Source: Anaerocolumna sp.
GTDB lineage: Bacteria > Bacillota > Clostridia > Lachnospirales > Lachnospiraceae
Assembly: GCA_029256725.1 (NCBI GenBank)
Contig: JAQSXJ010000016.1
Location: forward strand, 1 to 64,000
DNA length: 64,000 nucleotides
Reading direction: 5' to 3'
The notes below the pieces were generated by a model. The model was not told the DNA's origin. It saw only the letters and a program-made list of their open reading frames with translations, and ran no database searches. The position numbers were made by a program, and so were the translations under genes. This document shows, piece after piece, positions 18,776 through 29,310 of the stretch; positions within the stretch are counted from its first letter, which is position 1, and each line of letters opens with the position of its first letter.

Positions 18776-19747
18776 ATGGAGAATGACTTTTTGAATGCCC
18801 TGGAAGTTGCGGAAATACTAAAGATATCAAGGAATACTGTTTATGAACTTATTAAACGGGGAGATATTCGCTCATCCAAGGTTGGTAAGCAGGTAAGAGT
18901 ATCAAGAAATGAAGTAAATTCATATCTGAATGGAACCTCTCAAAGTGCAAACCCCATGGTCAAGGAGATACCTGTAAGCTCTCCAATGGTTAAAATGATA
19001 AAAAAGCAGATGCCCTATCAGGTGGTAGATGAAAATATAAGAGGAAATGAATTTATCATCTGCGGACAGGATATTTCATTAGATCTTCTGGCAAATCATC
19101 TGGGCTCCTATTCGGACACCTTGCAGCTATACCGCTCCTATCTGGCCAGTTATAATGGTATCTATGCCTTGTACCAGGGAAGGGTAAATATTGCAACAGC
19201 TCATTTATGGGATGGGGACTTAAATGAGTATAACCTGTCCTATATCAAGAAAATGATGCCTGGTATTCCTGCTCTTATTATACGTATCGGTAAGCGAAGG
19301 CAAGGGTTTTATGTACAAAAGAACAACCCTAAGAGAATTACAGACTGGGCTGATCTAAAGAGAAGGGATATTACCATTGTAAACCGTGAGAGAGGCAGTG
19401 GAACCAGAGTACTGTTAGATGAAAAATTACGTCTTATGGGTATGATGGGGGAATATATTGAGGGTTACCAGCATGAATGTAAATCCCATCTGGCCGTTGC
19501 TAGTCTGGTATCTCATGGTGAAGCAGACGTTGGAATTGGAAGCGAGACTGGTCTTATGCATGTTGGGGGAATAGATTTCATACCTTTACAGACAGAATGT
19601 TATGATCTTGTAATGCGATTGTCGGATGCAGATAAACAGCCTTACAAAAAAATTATGGAGATACTCGCTTCTGATGCCTTTAAATCGGACTTGCAGATAC
19701 TTGGCTGCTATGACACAGAAGAGACCGGTAAAATAATCTGGGGATAG
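18776..19747 (+). CDS. HTH-PBP one-component regulator, candidate oxyanion (molybdate/tungstate) sensor
   Basis: A 323-aa protein. Residues 1-52 form an excisionase/MerR-like helix-turn-helix (NALEVAEILKISRNTVYELIKRGDIRSSKVGKQVRVS). From about residue 80 it resembles the cytoplasmic periplasmic-binding-protein-like domain found in MoeA-type and ModE-like regulators: GSGTRVLLDEKL, SHLAVASLVSHGEADVGIGSE. It has no signal peptide, so the ligand is sensed inside the cell. Its position directly upstream of an Fe-only nitrogenase, an enzyme used when molybdenum is scarce, suggests it controls that locus by Mo or W level; this is inference. A terminator separates it from anfH. Confidence 0.75.
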   Translation: MENDFLNALEVAEILKISRNTVYELIKRGDIRSSKVGKQVRVSRNEVNSYLNGTSQSANPMVKEIPVSSPMVKMIKKQMPYQVVDENIRGNEFIICGQDISLDLLANHLGSYSDTLQLYRSYLASYNGIYALYQGRVNIATAHLWDGDLNEYNLSYIKKMMPGIPALIIRIGKRRQGFYVQKNNPKRITDWADLKRRDITIVNRERGSGTRVLLDEKLRLMGMMGEYIEGYQHECKSHLAVASLVSHGEADVGIGSETGLMHVGGIDFIPLQTECYDLVMRLSDADKQPYKKIMEILASDAFKSDLQILGCYDTEETGKIIWG

Positions 19748-19782
19748 TGCCTGTAGATAAAAATAATATTATAATGCGAATT

Positions 19783-19821
19783 AGAGGTTATTCCAGAAGT
19801 AATGGGATAACCTCTTTTTTA
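19783..19821 (+). terminator. Terminator after the HTH-PBP regulator
   Basis: The stem AGAGGTTATTCC / GGGATAACCTCT with an 8-9 nt loop is followed by TTTTTT. It means anfH needs its own promoter. Confidence 0.85.
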
Positions 19822-19926
19822 TTCTTCCTGGGAGAAACAAAACTAGATGTGACAATTGTGAATACATGTGTATAAATCGTATATAGAATTTGGGAAAACC
19901 AACCAAATATTTAGAGCATATTTACA

Positions 19927-19955
19927 TTGACGATATAACAGTTGGATAATATAGT
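19927..19955 (+). promoter_or_regulatory. Putative sigma-A promoter for anfH
   Basis: TTGACG (19927-19932), a 17-bp spacer, then TATAGT (19950-19955), close to the vegetative consensus. Transcription would start near 19962, giving an untranslated leader of about 190 nt before anfH. No sigma-54-type GG-N10-GC promoter was seen. Confidence 0.55.
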
Positions 19956-20062
19956 ATCACTATGATTAATTTTCAGAAAAGAATTGTGAAAAACGTAACT
20001 AGATGGAAAGGGAAAGATAAAGAGGCGTTTGTGAATTGATACAAATGTGAAGAGAAAAATAA

Positions 20063-20974
<912 letters not shown>

Positions 20975-21081
20975 GAAGTTGTATTGTTTTGGAAACGTAC
21001 ATACGCACTTTGCTTAAAAATAGAAAGTTAATTTCGGCACCTTTATTTTAACGTGTGTCAAACACACAGAAGGGAGTTCCA

Positions 21082-21399
21082 ATGAAAATGTTAAAAGCAA
21101 TCGTACGTCCGGAAATGGCAGATACCATAGCAGATGCTCTGGCAGAAGCCGGCTTCAACTCAATGACTAAGATCAATGCCTTCGGCAGAGGAAAACAAAA
21201 TGGAATTATGATAGGATCCATTCATTATGATGAATTGCCGAAAACAATTCTTATGCTGGTAGTAGAGGATGAAGCCGTGAAGGAAGTATTAAAAATTATT
21301 AAATATAAGGCATACACCGGTAATTTCGGTGACGGCAAAGTGTTTATAACTCCGGTTGAGAAGGTCATGACTGTAAGAACCGGAGAGACAGGATTATAG
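21082..21399 (+). CDS. nifI1: NifI1, PII-like nitrogenase regulator
   Basis: A 105-aa GlnB/PII-family protein (MKMLKAIVRPEMADTIADAL...GNFGDGKVFITPVEKVMTVRTGE) with the PII C-terminal signature but a short T-loop region. NifI1 acts with NifI2: with low 2-oxoglutarate, i.e. ammonium excess, the pair binds and inhibits the nitrogenase dinitrogenase component, as shown in methanogens. AAGGGAG precedes the ATG. The position between the H and D genes is the usual NifI placement. Confidence 0.92.
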   Translation: MKMLKAIVRPEMADTIADALAEAGFNSMTKINAFGRGKQNGIMIGSIHYDELPKTILMLVVEDEAVKEVLKIIKYKAYTGNFGDGKVFITPVEKVMTVRTGETGL

Positions 21400-21407
21400 G
21401 TGGTGCT

Positions 21408-23377
<1,970 letters not shown>

Positions 23378-23392
23378 CGGAGGTGAATTGGA

Positions 23393-23746
23393 ATGAATGA
23401 GGTAATCATAAAAGAAAAAACAGAAGTATTGCTGGATTATATCATGAAGAAATGCCTGTGGCAATTTCATTCACGAGCATGGGACAGAGAACGGCAGAAT
23501 GCTAATATCATTGAGAAAACCATGCAGCTGCTCTGTAATGAGCCGGTGGAAAAGGATACACCGGAAGAACGCTGTTATTATGTAGATGCAGTCTATTTGG
23601 CTGATAGTTACAGGCGACTGTACCCCTGGGTTTCTGAAATGGATAAAGCAGATTTGAAAACGGTTATGGTAAATCTAAAAGAACGTTTGGACTTTCTGTT
23701 AATCAGCGGTTCCTTAAATAAAGAATTGACGGATCCGCGGTACTAG
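23393..23746 (+). CDS. anfG: Fe-only nitrogenase delta subunit AnfG
   Basis: The small third subunit found only in V- and Fe-nitrogenases. The 117-aa protein has the family motifs LWQFHSRAWDRERQN and YYVDAVYLADSYRRLYPW. It starts 16 bp after anfD with a GCGGAGGTG site, so D and G are translationally linked. It separates this locus from molybdenum nitrogenase, which has no delta subunit. Confidence 0.95.
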   Translation: MNEVIIKEKTEVLLDYIMKKCLWQFHSRAWDRERQNANIIEKTMQLLCNEPVEKDTPEERCYYVDAVYLADSYRRLYPWVSEMDKADLKTVMVNLKERLDFLLISGSLNKELTDPRY

Positions 23747-23753
23747 TTAACTG

Positions 23754-23875
23754 TACCATTCACAATTAGATTAACAGCACTGCTTATTCTGATCTTCTTA
23801 GCTAAAGCTGAATGGTATAACACACTTGGTCAATTTCAGAAAAGATAATTAAATTTTATTACCGCCTTTGGCGGT
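23754..23875 (+). other. Structured anfG-anfK intercistronic region
   Basis: Two inverted repeats: TACCATTCA (23754-23762) with TGAATGGTA (23809-23817), and the tight hairpin ACCGCC-TTT-GGCGGT (23861-23875) ending about 10 nt before the anfK GAGAGGAAA site. The 145-bp gap is unusual in an otherwise compact operon. Confidence 0.5.
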
Positions 23876-23891
23876 GGAATGAGAGGAAATT

Positions 23892-25280
23892 ATGAACTGT
23901 GATGTGAAAAATAAAGAGCGTGCAGGAGTAATTAATCCAATTTTTACATGTCAGCCGGCCGGTGTTCAGTTCGCCAGCATCGGAATAAAGGACTGTATCG
24001 GAATTGTTCATGGAGGGCAGGGATGTGTAATGTTCGTCCGTCTGTTATTCTCCCAGCATTATAAAGAAAGCTTTGAACTGGCCTCCTCTTCTCTTCATGA
24101 AGATGGTGCGGTATTCGGTGCTTTGAACCGTGTGGAGGAAGCTGTGGATGTACTGCTTATGAGATATCCCCATGTAAAGGTAGTGCCTATAATTTCAACC
24201 TGTTCCACAGAAGTTATCGGGGATGACATTGATGGAGTGGTCAGAAAACTAAACCGCACATTATTAAAAGATAAATTTGCCGGTCGTGAGGTTCACTTAA
24301 TTCCCATACATTCACCCAGCTTTGTGGGAAGTATGATAACCGGTTATGATATTGCAGTAAAGGAATTTGTGGAATATTTTGCGAAAAAAACTATTCCTTC
24401 TGAGAAAATAAACTTAATTACCGGCTGGGTAAATCCAGGTGATGTTACGGAACTTAAGCACTTGCTGTCAGCAATGGGGGCAGAAGCTAATGTATTATTT
24501 GAAATAGAAGCCTTTGATTCTCCTCTTATGCCGGAGGGTAATCATGTATCCCATGGAGATACGACAATCCAGGAGCTTGCAGATACCGCCAATGCCAGGG
24601 CAACCTTTGCACTGAACAGATATGAAGGCGGCAGAGCAGCAGCTTTTCTGGAAAATGAGTTCGAAGTACCTATGGTGCTTGGTCCTACACCAATCGGAAT
24701 TCGTAATACGGACACCTTTCTTAAGAAATTGAGTGAAGTTACCGGCAAACCAATCCCGGAATCACTGGTAATAGAGCGAGGAATTGCCCTGGATGCAATC
24801 ACAGATGTTACCCATATGTTCCTTGCTGATAAGAAAGTTGCTATTTATGGAAGTCCGGATCTGGTTATCAGCCTTGCACAATTCTGTCTGGATATGGAGA
24901 TGAAACCGGTACTCCTGTTATTGGGCGATGACAATTCAAAATATTCTAGTGATCCCCGCATCAGGGAATTCGAAGAAAAGCTGGATTATAAGATGGAAAT
25001 TATTATGAATGCAGATTTATGGGAGCTTGAGAACCGTATTAAGAATGAAGGTCTTGAACTGGATCTGATAATGGGTCATTCCAAGGGAAGATTTATATCC
25101 ATTGATTACAATATTCCTATGGTTCGGGTAGGATTTCCTGTATATGACAGAGCAGGTAAATACCGTCACCCAATTGTAGGATACCGGGGAGCGATGCTGT
25201 TAGCAGAAGAAATTGCCAACGCCTGGTTTACCGATATGGAATATAAACGAAACAGAGAACCGGTCTTGAACATGTGGTAA
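23892..25280 (+). CDS. anfK: Fe-only nitrogenase beta subunit AnfK
   Basis: Beta subunit that shares the P-cluster with AnfD. The 462-aa protein has P-cluster cysteines Cys20 (FTCQPAG), Cys45 (HGGQGCVMFVRLLFSQHYKE) and Cys104 (ISTCSTEVIGDD), all conserved. It lacks the long N-terminal extension of NifK, as is normal for AnfK. GAGAGGAAA precedes the ATG. It is the last structural gene; the cofactor-related genes start 29 bp later. Confidence 0.96.
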   Translation: MNCDVKNKERAGVINPIFTCQPAGVQFASIGIKDCIGIVHGGQGCVMFVRLLFSQHYKESFELASSSLHEDGAVFGALNRVEEAVDVLLMRYPHVKVVPIISTCSTEVIGDDIDGVVRKLNRTLLKDKFAGREVHLIPIHSPSFVGSMITGYDIAVKEFVEYFAKKTIPSEKINLITGWVNPGDVTELKHLLSAMGAEANVLFEIEAFDSPLMPEGNHVSHGDTTIQELADTANARATFALNRYEGGRAAAFLENEFEVPMVLGPTPIGIRNTDTFLKKLSEVTGKPIPESLVIERGIALDAITDVTHMFLADKKVAIYGSPDLVISLAQFCLDMEMKPVLLLLGDDNSKYSSDPRIREFEEKLDYKMEIIMNADLWELENRIKNEGLELDLIMGHSKGRFISIDYNIPMVRVGFPVYDRAGKYRHPIVGYRGAMLLAEEIANAWFTDMEYKRNREPVLNMW

Positions 25281-25309
25281 TGTATATTTTTCATTAAGGT
25301 GGTGGAGTT

Positions 25310-26527
25310 TTGTATAACATAAAAGCATTCCATTCAAATAATAACAGCAACCGTATCTGCAGACACCCCTGTTTTAATAACTATGCCTTTCACAATGCTG
25401 TTATTCACCTGCCGATTGTTTCTGAATGCAATGTAAATTATACAGACAGCACTTTATGGGGGTATTGCCCTGGACACAAAGGAGAGGGGGATTCTCAAGT
25501 GGCGGTTACTCCCCAGGAAGCTCTGAAACGGCTGCATGAGGTAAAGAAAACAATTCCGGGTCTTACGGTTGCAGCAATAGCAGGTCCGGGAGAACCATTA
25601 GCTGATTTCGATGCCGTGAAGGAAACCCTAAAACTGGTAAGGCAGGCATATCCGGATATTCTGTTATGCCTGTCGACCAACGGGTTAATGCTTCCCATCT
25701 ACGCCAACCATTTAATATCGCTGGGAGTAAATTTTGTGACGGTAAATGTCAATACGGTAAGCCCCGAAACCGGTGGAAAGATTTATGAGCATATCACTTA
25801 TCTTGGCCATAAATATTACGGGGAAGAAGGAGCAAACATTCTACTGCAGAATCAAATTTCAGGTATAAGTTATCTTACCGCATTGGAGGTTCCCGTTCGG
25901 ATCAACACAGTAGTTTTAAAGGGGATTAATGATAACGAAATGAAGGATATAGCTGAACTGGCAAAAGAATGCGGCTGTATATCAACAAATATTTTGAAAG
26001 CACCGCCTGCCAGAAATCAGGATCATAATGGACTGGAAGCATACAGCAGTGATGAGTTTAAGGATTTACGGCGGGAATGCGAAGATATAATACCTCAATC
26101 CTATTATTGCAAACCTTGCAACGCAGCTACCGTTGAAACACTCAATACCAGAATAGACATAGATTTTGGTATTGAGACTTCAGATACAGTACCTTCTTAT
26201 CGTTTTGCTGTCTGTTCCAGAAATGGAACTCTTACGGATCAGCATTTTGGTCATGCGGATAAGTTCTACATTTATGATTACAAAGAGGATACAATTTCTT
26301 TTGTCGAAACCAGACCTGTGGAAAAATATTGTCACGGAAGCAAGGAAGAGAATGAAGAGGGCAGAATCTATAAGCTCATAAAAAAGATTGAAGATTGTAA
26401 TTGTGTTATTTGTATGAGAATTGGAGTTTGTCCAGCCGATGCACTGAAAGAAAAAAATATTAATATCTATACTACTTATAATTTAATACAAGATGGGATA
26501 AGAGAGGCGGTTAATAGGTTATTATGA
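25310..26527 (+). CDS. NifB-NifX-like protein with a degenerate radical SAM motif
   Basis: A 405-aa protein aligning with NifB over residues 15-290, then a NifX-type C-terminal domain (about 300-405: VCSRNGTLTDQHFGHADKFYIYDY). NifB makes the [8Fe-9S-C] precursor using a CX3CX2C radical SAM cluster. Here the motif reads CNVNYTDS: Cys40 remains, the next two are Tyr44 and Ser47. Other NifB cysteines persist: HPCFN Cys21, Cys53 at the YDC-equivalent position, and terminal CKPC. IAGPGEPLAD and CLSTNGLMLP are intact, with no net length change and no stop. It is thus a likely non-radical NifB paralogue, perhaps a carrier or scaffold. TTG start with AAGGTGGTGGAG. Confidence 0.85.
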   Translation: MYNIKAFHSNNNSNRICRHPCFNNYAFHNAVIHLPIVSECNVNYTDSTLWGYCPGHKGEGDSQVAVTPQEALKRLHEVKKTIPGLTVAAIAGPGEPLADFDAVKETLKLVRQAYPDILLCLSTNGLMLPIYANHLISLGVNFVTVNVNTVSPETGGKIYEHITYLGHKYYGEEGANILLQNQISGISYLTALEVPVRINTVVLKGINDNEMKDIAELAKECGCISTNILKAPPARNQDHNGLEAYSSDEFKDLRRECEDIIPQSYYCKPCNAATVETLNTRIDIDFGIETSDTVPSYRFAVCSRNGTLTDQHFGHADKFYIYDYKEDTISFVETRPVEKYCHGSKEENEEGRIYKLIKKIEDCNCVICMRIGVCPADALKEKNINIYTTYNLIQDGIREAVNRLL

Positions 26528-27222
26528 AAATACATTATTTGCAGCATGTTCCATTTGAAAATCCGGGATATATTCTAACCTGGGCGGATGGTTTTAATTA
26601 CCCGGTAACCTGTACCAGATTGTATGAGAATCAGCAGCTTCCGGAGCAGGAGGCCTTTGACTGGTTGGTTATTATGGGAGGACCAATGAATATTTATGAG
26701 GAGGATAAGTATCCCTGGTTGGTTGCAGAAAAGGAATTTATAAAGAATTCTATAGAAAATAATAAAACAGTTATTGGTTTATGTTTAGGCGGGCAGTTGA
26801 TAGCTGATGTAATAGGCGGCAGGGTAGTGCAGAATAAAGAGAAAGAAATCGGCTGGTTTTCTGTGAGTCTTACGAGGGAAGCACTGTCAACGCCGTTGTT
26901 TTCACATTTTCCGGCAGAACCGATGGTTTTTCAATGGCATGGTGATACTTTTATAGACCTGCCGGATGAGGCGGTACTTTTAGCTTCCAATGAGGCATGT
27001 GATAACCAGGCGTTTGCCTGGAAGGACAGAATATTTGGCTTTCAATTTCATCTGGAAAATACCCGCCAGATTATAACTGATTTAATTGCAAACTGTAATT
27101 CTGAAATGATACCCGGCAGGTATGTACAGACAGCAGAAGAAATAAATGCGGGCGCGCATTATATTGCGCAGGATAACAAATGGATGGAGAGGTTTCTTAC
27201 GAAGCTGGCAAGCTGCAAATAA
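26524..27222 (+). CDS. Class I glutamine amidotransferase-like protein
   Basis: A 232-aa stand-alone GATase1 domain (GuaA-like). The nucleophile elbow is GLCLGGQLIA, the oxyanion-strand motif VIMGGPMNIYE, and the catalytic His-Glu is in FGFQFHLE. The triad is complete, so hydrolysis of glutamine or a gamma-glutamyl compound is plausible. The start ATGA overlaps the stop of the preceding NifB-like gene, giving translational coupling. No amidotransferase has an established role in Fe-nitrogenase assembly, so the link is inferred from the operon. Confidence 0.85.
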   Translation: MKIHYLQHVPFENPGYILTWADGFNYPVTCTRLYENQQLPEQEAFDWLVIMGGPMNIYEEDKYPWLVAEKEFIKNSIENNKTVIGLCLGGQLIADVIGGRVVQNKEKEIGWFSVSLTREALSTPLFSHFPAEPMVFQWHGDTFIDLPDEAVLLASNEACDNQAFAWKDRIFGFQFHLENTRQIITDLIANCNSEMIPGRYVQTAEEINAGAHYIAQDNKWMERFLTKLASCK

Positions 27223-27347
27223 GTCTGCTCTTAGGTCAGAAAAGCTTAACGTGAGTGGCAAATTTCATTGTCTCTGATTTTGTTCATGTGATGAAGCGTA
27301 CAAAAAGAGTGAACAAATGGGAGAAAGCAAGAAAGGTATGGAAATAA

Positions 27348-27890
27348 ATGGAGCAAATAAGGTATAAGCAGCGAATCTGCTCGGATGAAACAAAAATACA
27401 AGAATTTCTAAGTAAGACCAGAACCGGGGTAGTCGGGATATCCGGAGCGAAATATCCTTACTGTGTTCCGGTAAATTATATATGGAAAGACGGGATTGTA
27501 TATTTTCATGGCTTGGGTTCTGGTAAAAAGACAGAATTGCTCCGGGAGAACAGTGATGTAAGTTTTACTGTTTATGAAGAAATCGGAACGGTTAAGGATA
27601 TGGTTCCTTGCCATGCGGATACAGCTTACATGAGCGTTATGCTCTTTGGAAAGGCAGAAAAGGTTAAGGATTCTAAAGAATGTGCAGAGGTTTTGCAGGG
27701 AATTGTTGAGAAGTTCATGCCAGGCTTTTATCAGAGTAAAATATCACAGACCCTGGTGGAAAAGTACCATTCTGTCCATGATAACAAAGGGGTTGCTGTA
27801 TACAAGATTGTTCCGACCCAGATTACTGCGAAGGAAAATGCGGCTGAAGAGAATGAAATTTTTCGTAAGTCAGGGATAAGTGAAAAATAA
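27348..27890 (+). CDS. Pyridoxamine 5'-phosphate oxidase-family flavoprotein (NimA-like)
   Basis: A 180-aa split-barrel flavin-binding family protein: RTGVVGISGAKYPYCVPVNYIWKDGIVYFHG is the FMN-binding first half of the fold. Such proteins include nitroimidazole reductases and heme or F420 binders. The C-terminal tail is charged. It lies 125 bp after the amidotransferase gene in the same direction, upstream of a hairpin array. A role in redox chemistry of the anf locus is possible but unproven. Confidence 0.8.
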   Translation: MEQIRYKQRICSDETKIQEFLSKTRTGVVGISGAKYPYCVPVNYIWKDGIVYFHGLGSGKKTELLRENSDVSFTVYEEIGTVKDMVPCHADTAYMSVMLFGKAEKVKDSKECAEVLQGIVEKFMPGFYQSKISQTLVEKYHSVHDNKGVAVYKIVPTQITAKENAAEENEIFRKSGISEK

Positions 27891-27939
27891 GTATTATTTT
27901 CACATATTAGCCTAGAAATCCTTGTTCTTATTTGGACAG

Positions 27940-28268
27940 TACCACAAGCGAACTTGTGGTATGTATGGGTGTTAGTGTGAAAATTTGAAAGGCAATTTTC
28001 ACTTTTGATTGAAGTGCGCCAAGGCGCGAATAGTGGTTAGTGTGGAATTAGTAAGCAATTCCACTTTTGATTGGAGCACTAGGATGCGAATGGGTGTTAG
28101 TGTGAATGGTTGAAAACTCAATTCACACACTGATTTGTGGCAGTGCTACATCTGCAAGCAGATGCGTCAGGCAATAGGAGCTGGTGTGAATTAATGAAAA
28201 GCATAATTTACATACTGATTTGTGGTGGTGTAACATCTGTAAGCAGATGCGGCAGGCATAAAATTTGG
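27940..28268. repeat. Tandem FB3 hairpin-repeat array within the anf locus
   Basis: Four consecutive 60-85 bp units, each with a hairpin of changing sequence: GTGAAAATT/AATTTTCAC, GTGGAATT/AATTCCAC, GTGTGAAT/ATTCACAC, and a degenerate GTGTGAATT/AATTTACAT. Each is followed by ACTGATTTGTGG-like or TTTGATTG(A/G)AG linkers and a second small hairpin (GCGCCAAGGCGC; CATCTGCAAGCAGATG). An ACCACAAG/CTTGTGGT hairpin starts the array. Related units occur at 46073, 56980, 61178 and 1578. No credible coding region. Confidence 0.75.
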
Positions 28269-28291
28269 AATGAAAAAAGGAGGTTGCTTCT

Positions 28292-29248
28292 ATGGTTATT
28301 ACAGATAGATATCCTTTAAAAGGTATAACAAGCTATACAACCTATCCTTCCGGAAGTATGAAGGACTGTATACTGGAGGAATACAATGAGATCTGTATGG
28401 GTAATCACAGGTTTATCCCGCGATTTAACGGACCGGATGAGAGAAGAAAAGATAACAAGGCGGTCTCCTTTTATGAAAGCGGTGTGGTTAAGAGCATTGC
28501 ACTGGATGAAAGAACGGAGGTACTAACTCCTCTTGGCCTGATACGTGCAGAATTGATTACCTTCTATGAAAGCGGAGCTATAGATAGCCTTTTTCCTTTA
28601 AACGGTCAGATAGGTTTTGGATGGTCCTTAGAAGATGAAGAGCAGTTGCTTGAAAATATGGAGTTTAAGCTTTCCATTGCTGAATTTACCACTAAAATAA
28701 TAGGGGTTCGCTTCTTTGGAAACGGTAAGCTTAGAAGCATGATATTGTGGCCGAAAAAGACAATAGAGCTTAAAACACCCCTTGGAAATTATCCGGTTAG
28801 AATAGGATTCAGATTATATGAAGAAGGAGGCCTGGAATCTTTTGAACCTGCAGTACCTATTACAGTGGGAACAACTATAGGGACCATTATTGCATTTGAC
28901 CAGAATGCTGTTGGTGTGGATGCAGATTATAATTCGGTTAAATTTTACAAAGATGGTACTCTAAAGTCAGTCAGTACCAACAGTGACGTAGTGACAAACA
29001 GAATTTCGGCCACGGAAAGAATGGTTATATATCAGCAGATAAGACTGGATATGGTATCAGGTGAGATGGTAAAGATTCCTGTAATCATAACTTTTGACGA
29101 GGACAATGTAACGATCGACAATGCAGTGGAAAAACATATCTTTCCCATACAAGATACGAAATTTTTATTTCTACATGACGGAAGTTATGTAGGGAAAAAG
29201 TGCAGCCCCGGCAGTGACTGTTCCGGTTGTGGCGCTTCCTGTATGTAA
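28292..29248 (+). CDS. MORN-like repeat protein with cysteine-rich tail, anf-associated
   Basis: A 318-aa protein I cannot assign to a characterised family. It has about five spaced repeats of the type FYESGVVKSI, FYESGAIDSL, FFGNGKLRSM, LYEEGGLESF, FYKDGTLKSV, which resemble MORN or antitoxin-type beta-hairpin repeats. The C-terminus ends KKCSPGSDCSGCGASCM, four cysteines in 16 residues, suitable for an Fe-S cluster or metal. No signal peptide. AAAGGAGG precedes the ATG. It lies 62 bp before anfO in the same direction, so a job in cofactor assembly or nitrogenase protection is a reasonable guess only. Confidence 0.75.
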   Translation: MVITDRYPLKGITSYTTYPSGSMKDCILEEYNEICMGNHRFIPRFNGPDERRKDNKAVSFYESGVVKSIALDERTEVLTPLGLIRAELITFYESGAIDSLFPLNGQIGFGWSLEDEEQLLENMEFKLSIAEFTTKIIGVRFFGNGKLRSMILWPKKTIELKTPLGNYPVRIGFRLYEEGGLESFEPAVPITVGTTIGTIIAFDQNAVGVDADYNSVKFYKDGTLKSVSTNSDVVTNRISATERMVIYQQIRLDMVSGEMVKIPVIITFDEDNVTIDNAVEKHIFPIQDTKFLFLHDGSYVGKKCSPGSDCSGCGASCM

Positions 29249-29310
29249 AGAACAAAAAAGCTTCTTTCATTAGAATTTGTGTCGCATGAGCGGCGGAATG
29301 GGGATAAAAG

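Noticed and set aside
19876-19885. ModE-box half site (ATCGTATATA) upstream of anfH
   Set aside because: Only one half resembles the motif and the required spacing base is missing; the local regulator has a different DNA-binding domain.
20028-20045. ANTAR-type hexaloop hairpin in the anfH leader
   Set aside because: The loop is 8 nt and lacks the A1/G4 pattern; only one hairpin is present instead of the usual pair.
25420-25510. A pair of compensating frameshifts explaining the lost cysteines in the NifB-like gene
   Set aside because: Neither alternative frame across the segment restores CxxxCxxC or any NifB-like sequence, and the length from the first cysteine to TPQEA equals that of the intact paralogue.
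28137-28319. A 60-aa protein between the flavoprotein and MORN-like genes
   Set aside because: It reads through the FB3 hairpin array and overlaps the start of the supported gene.
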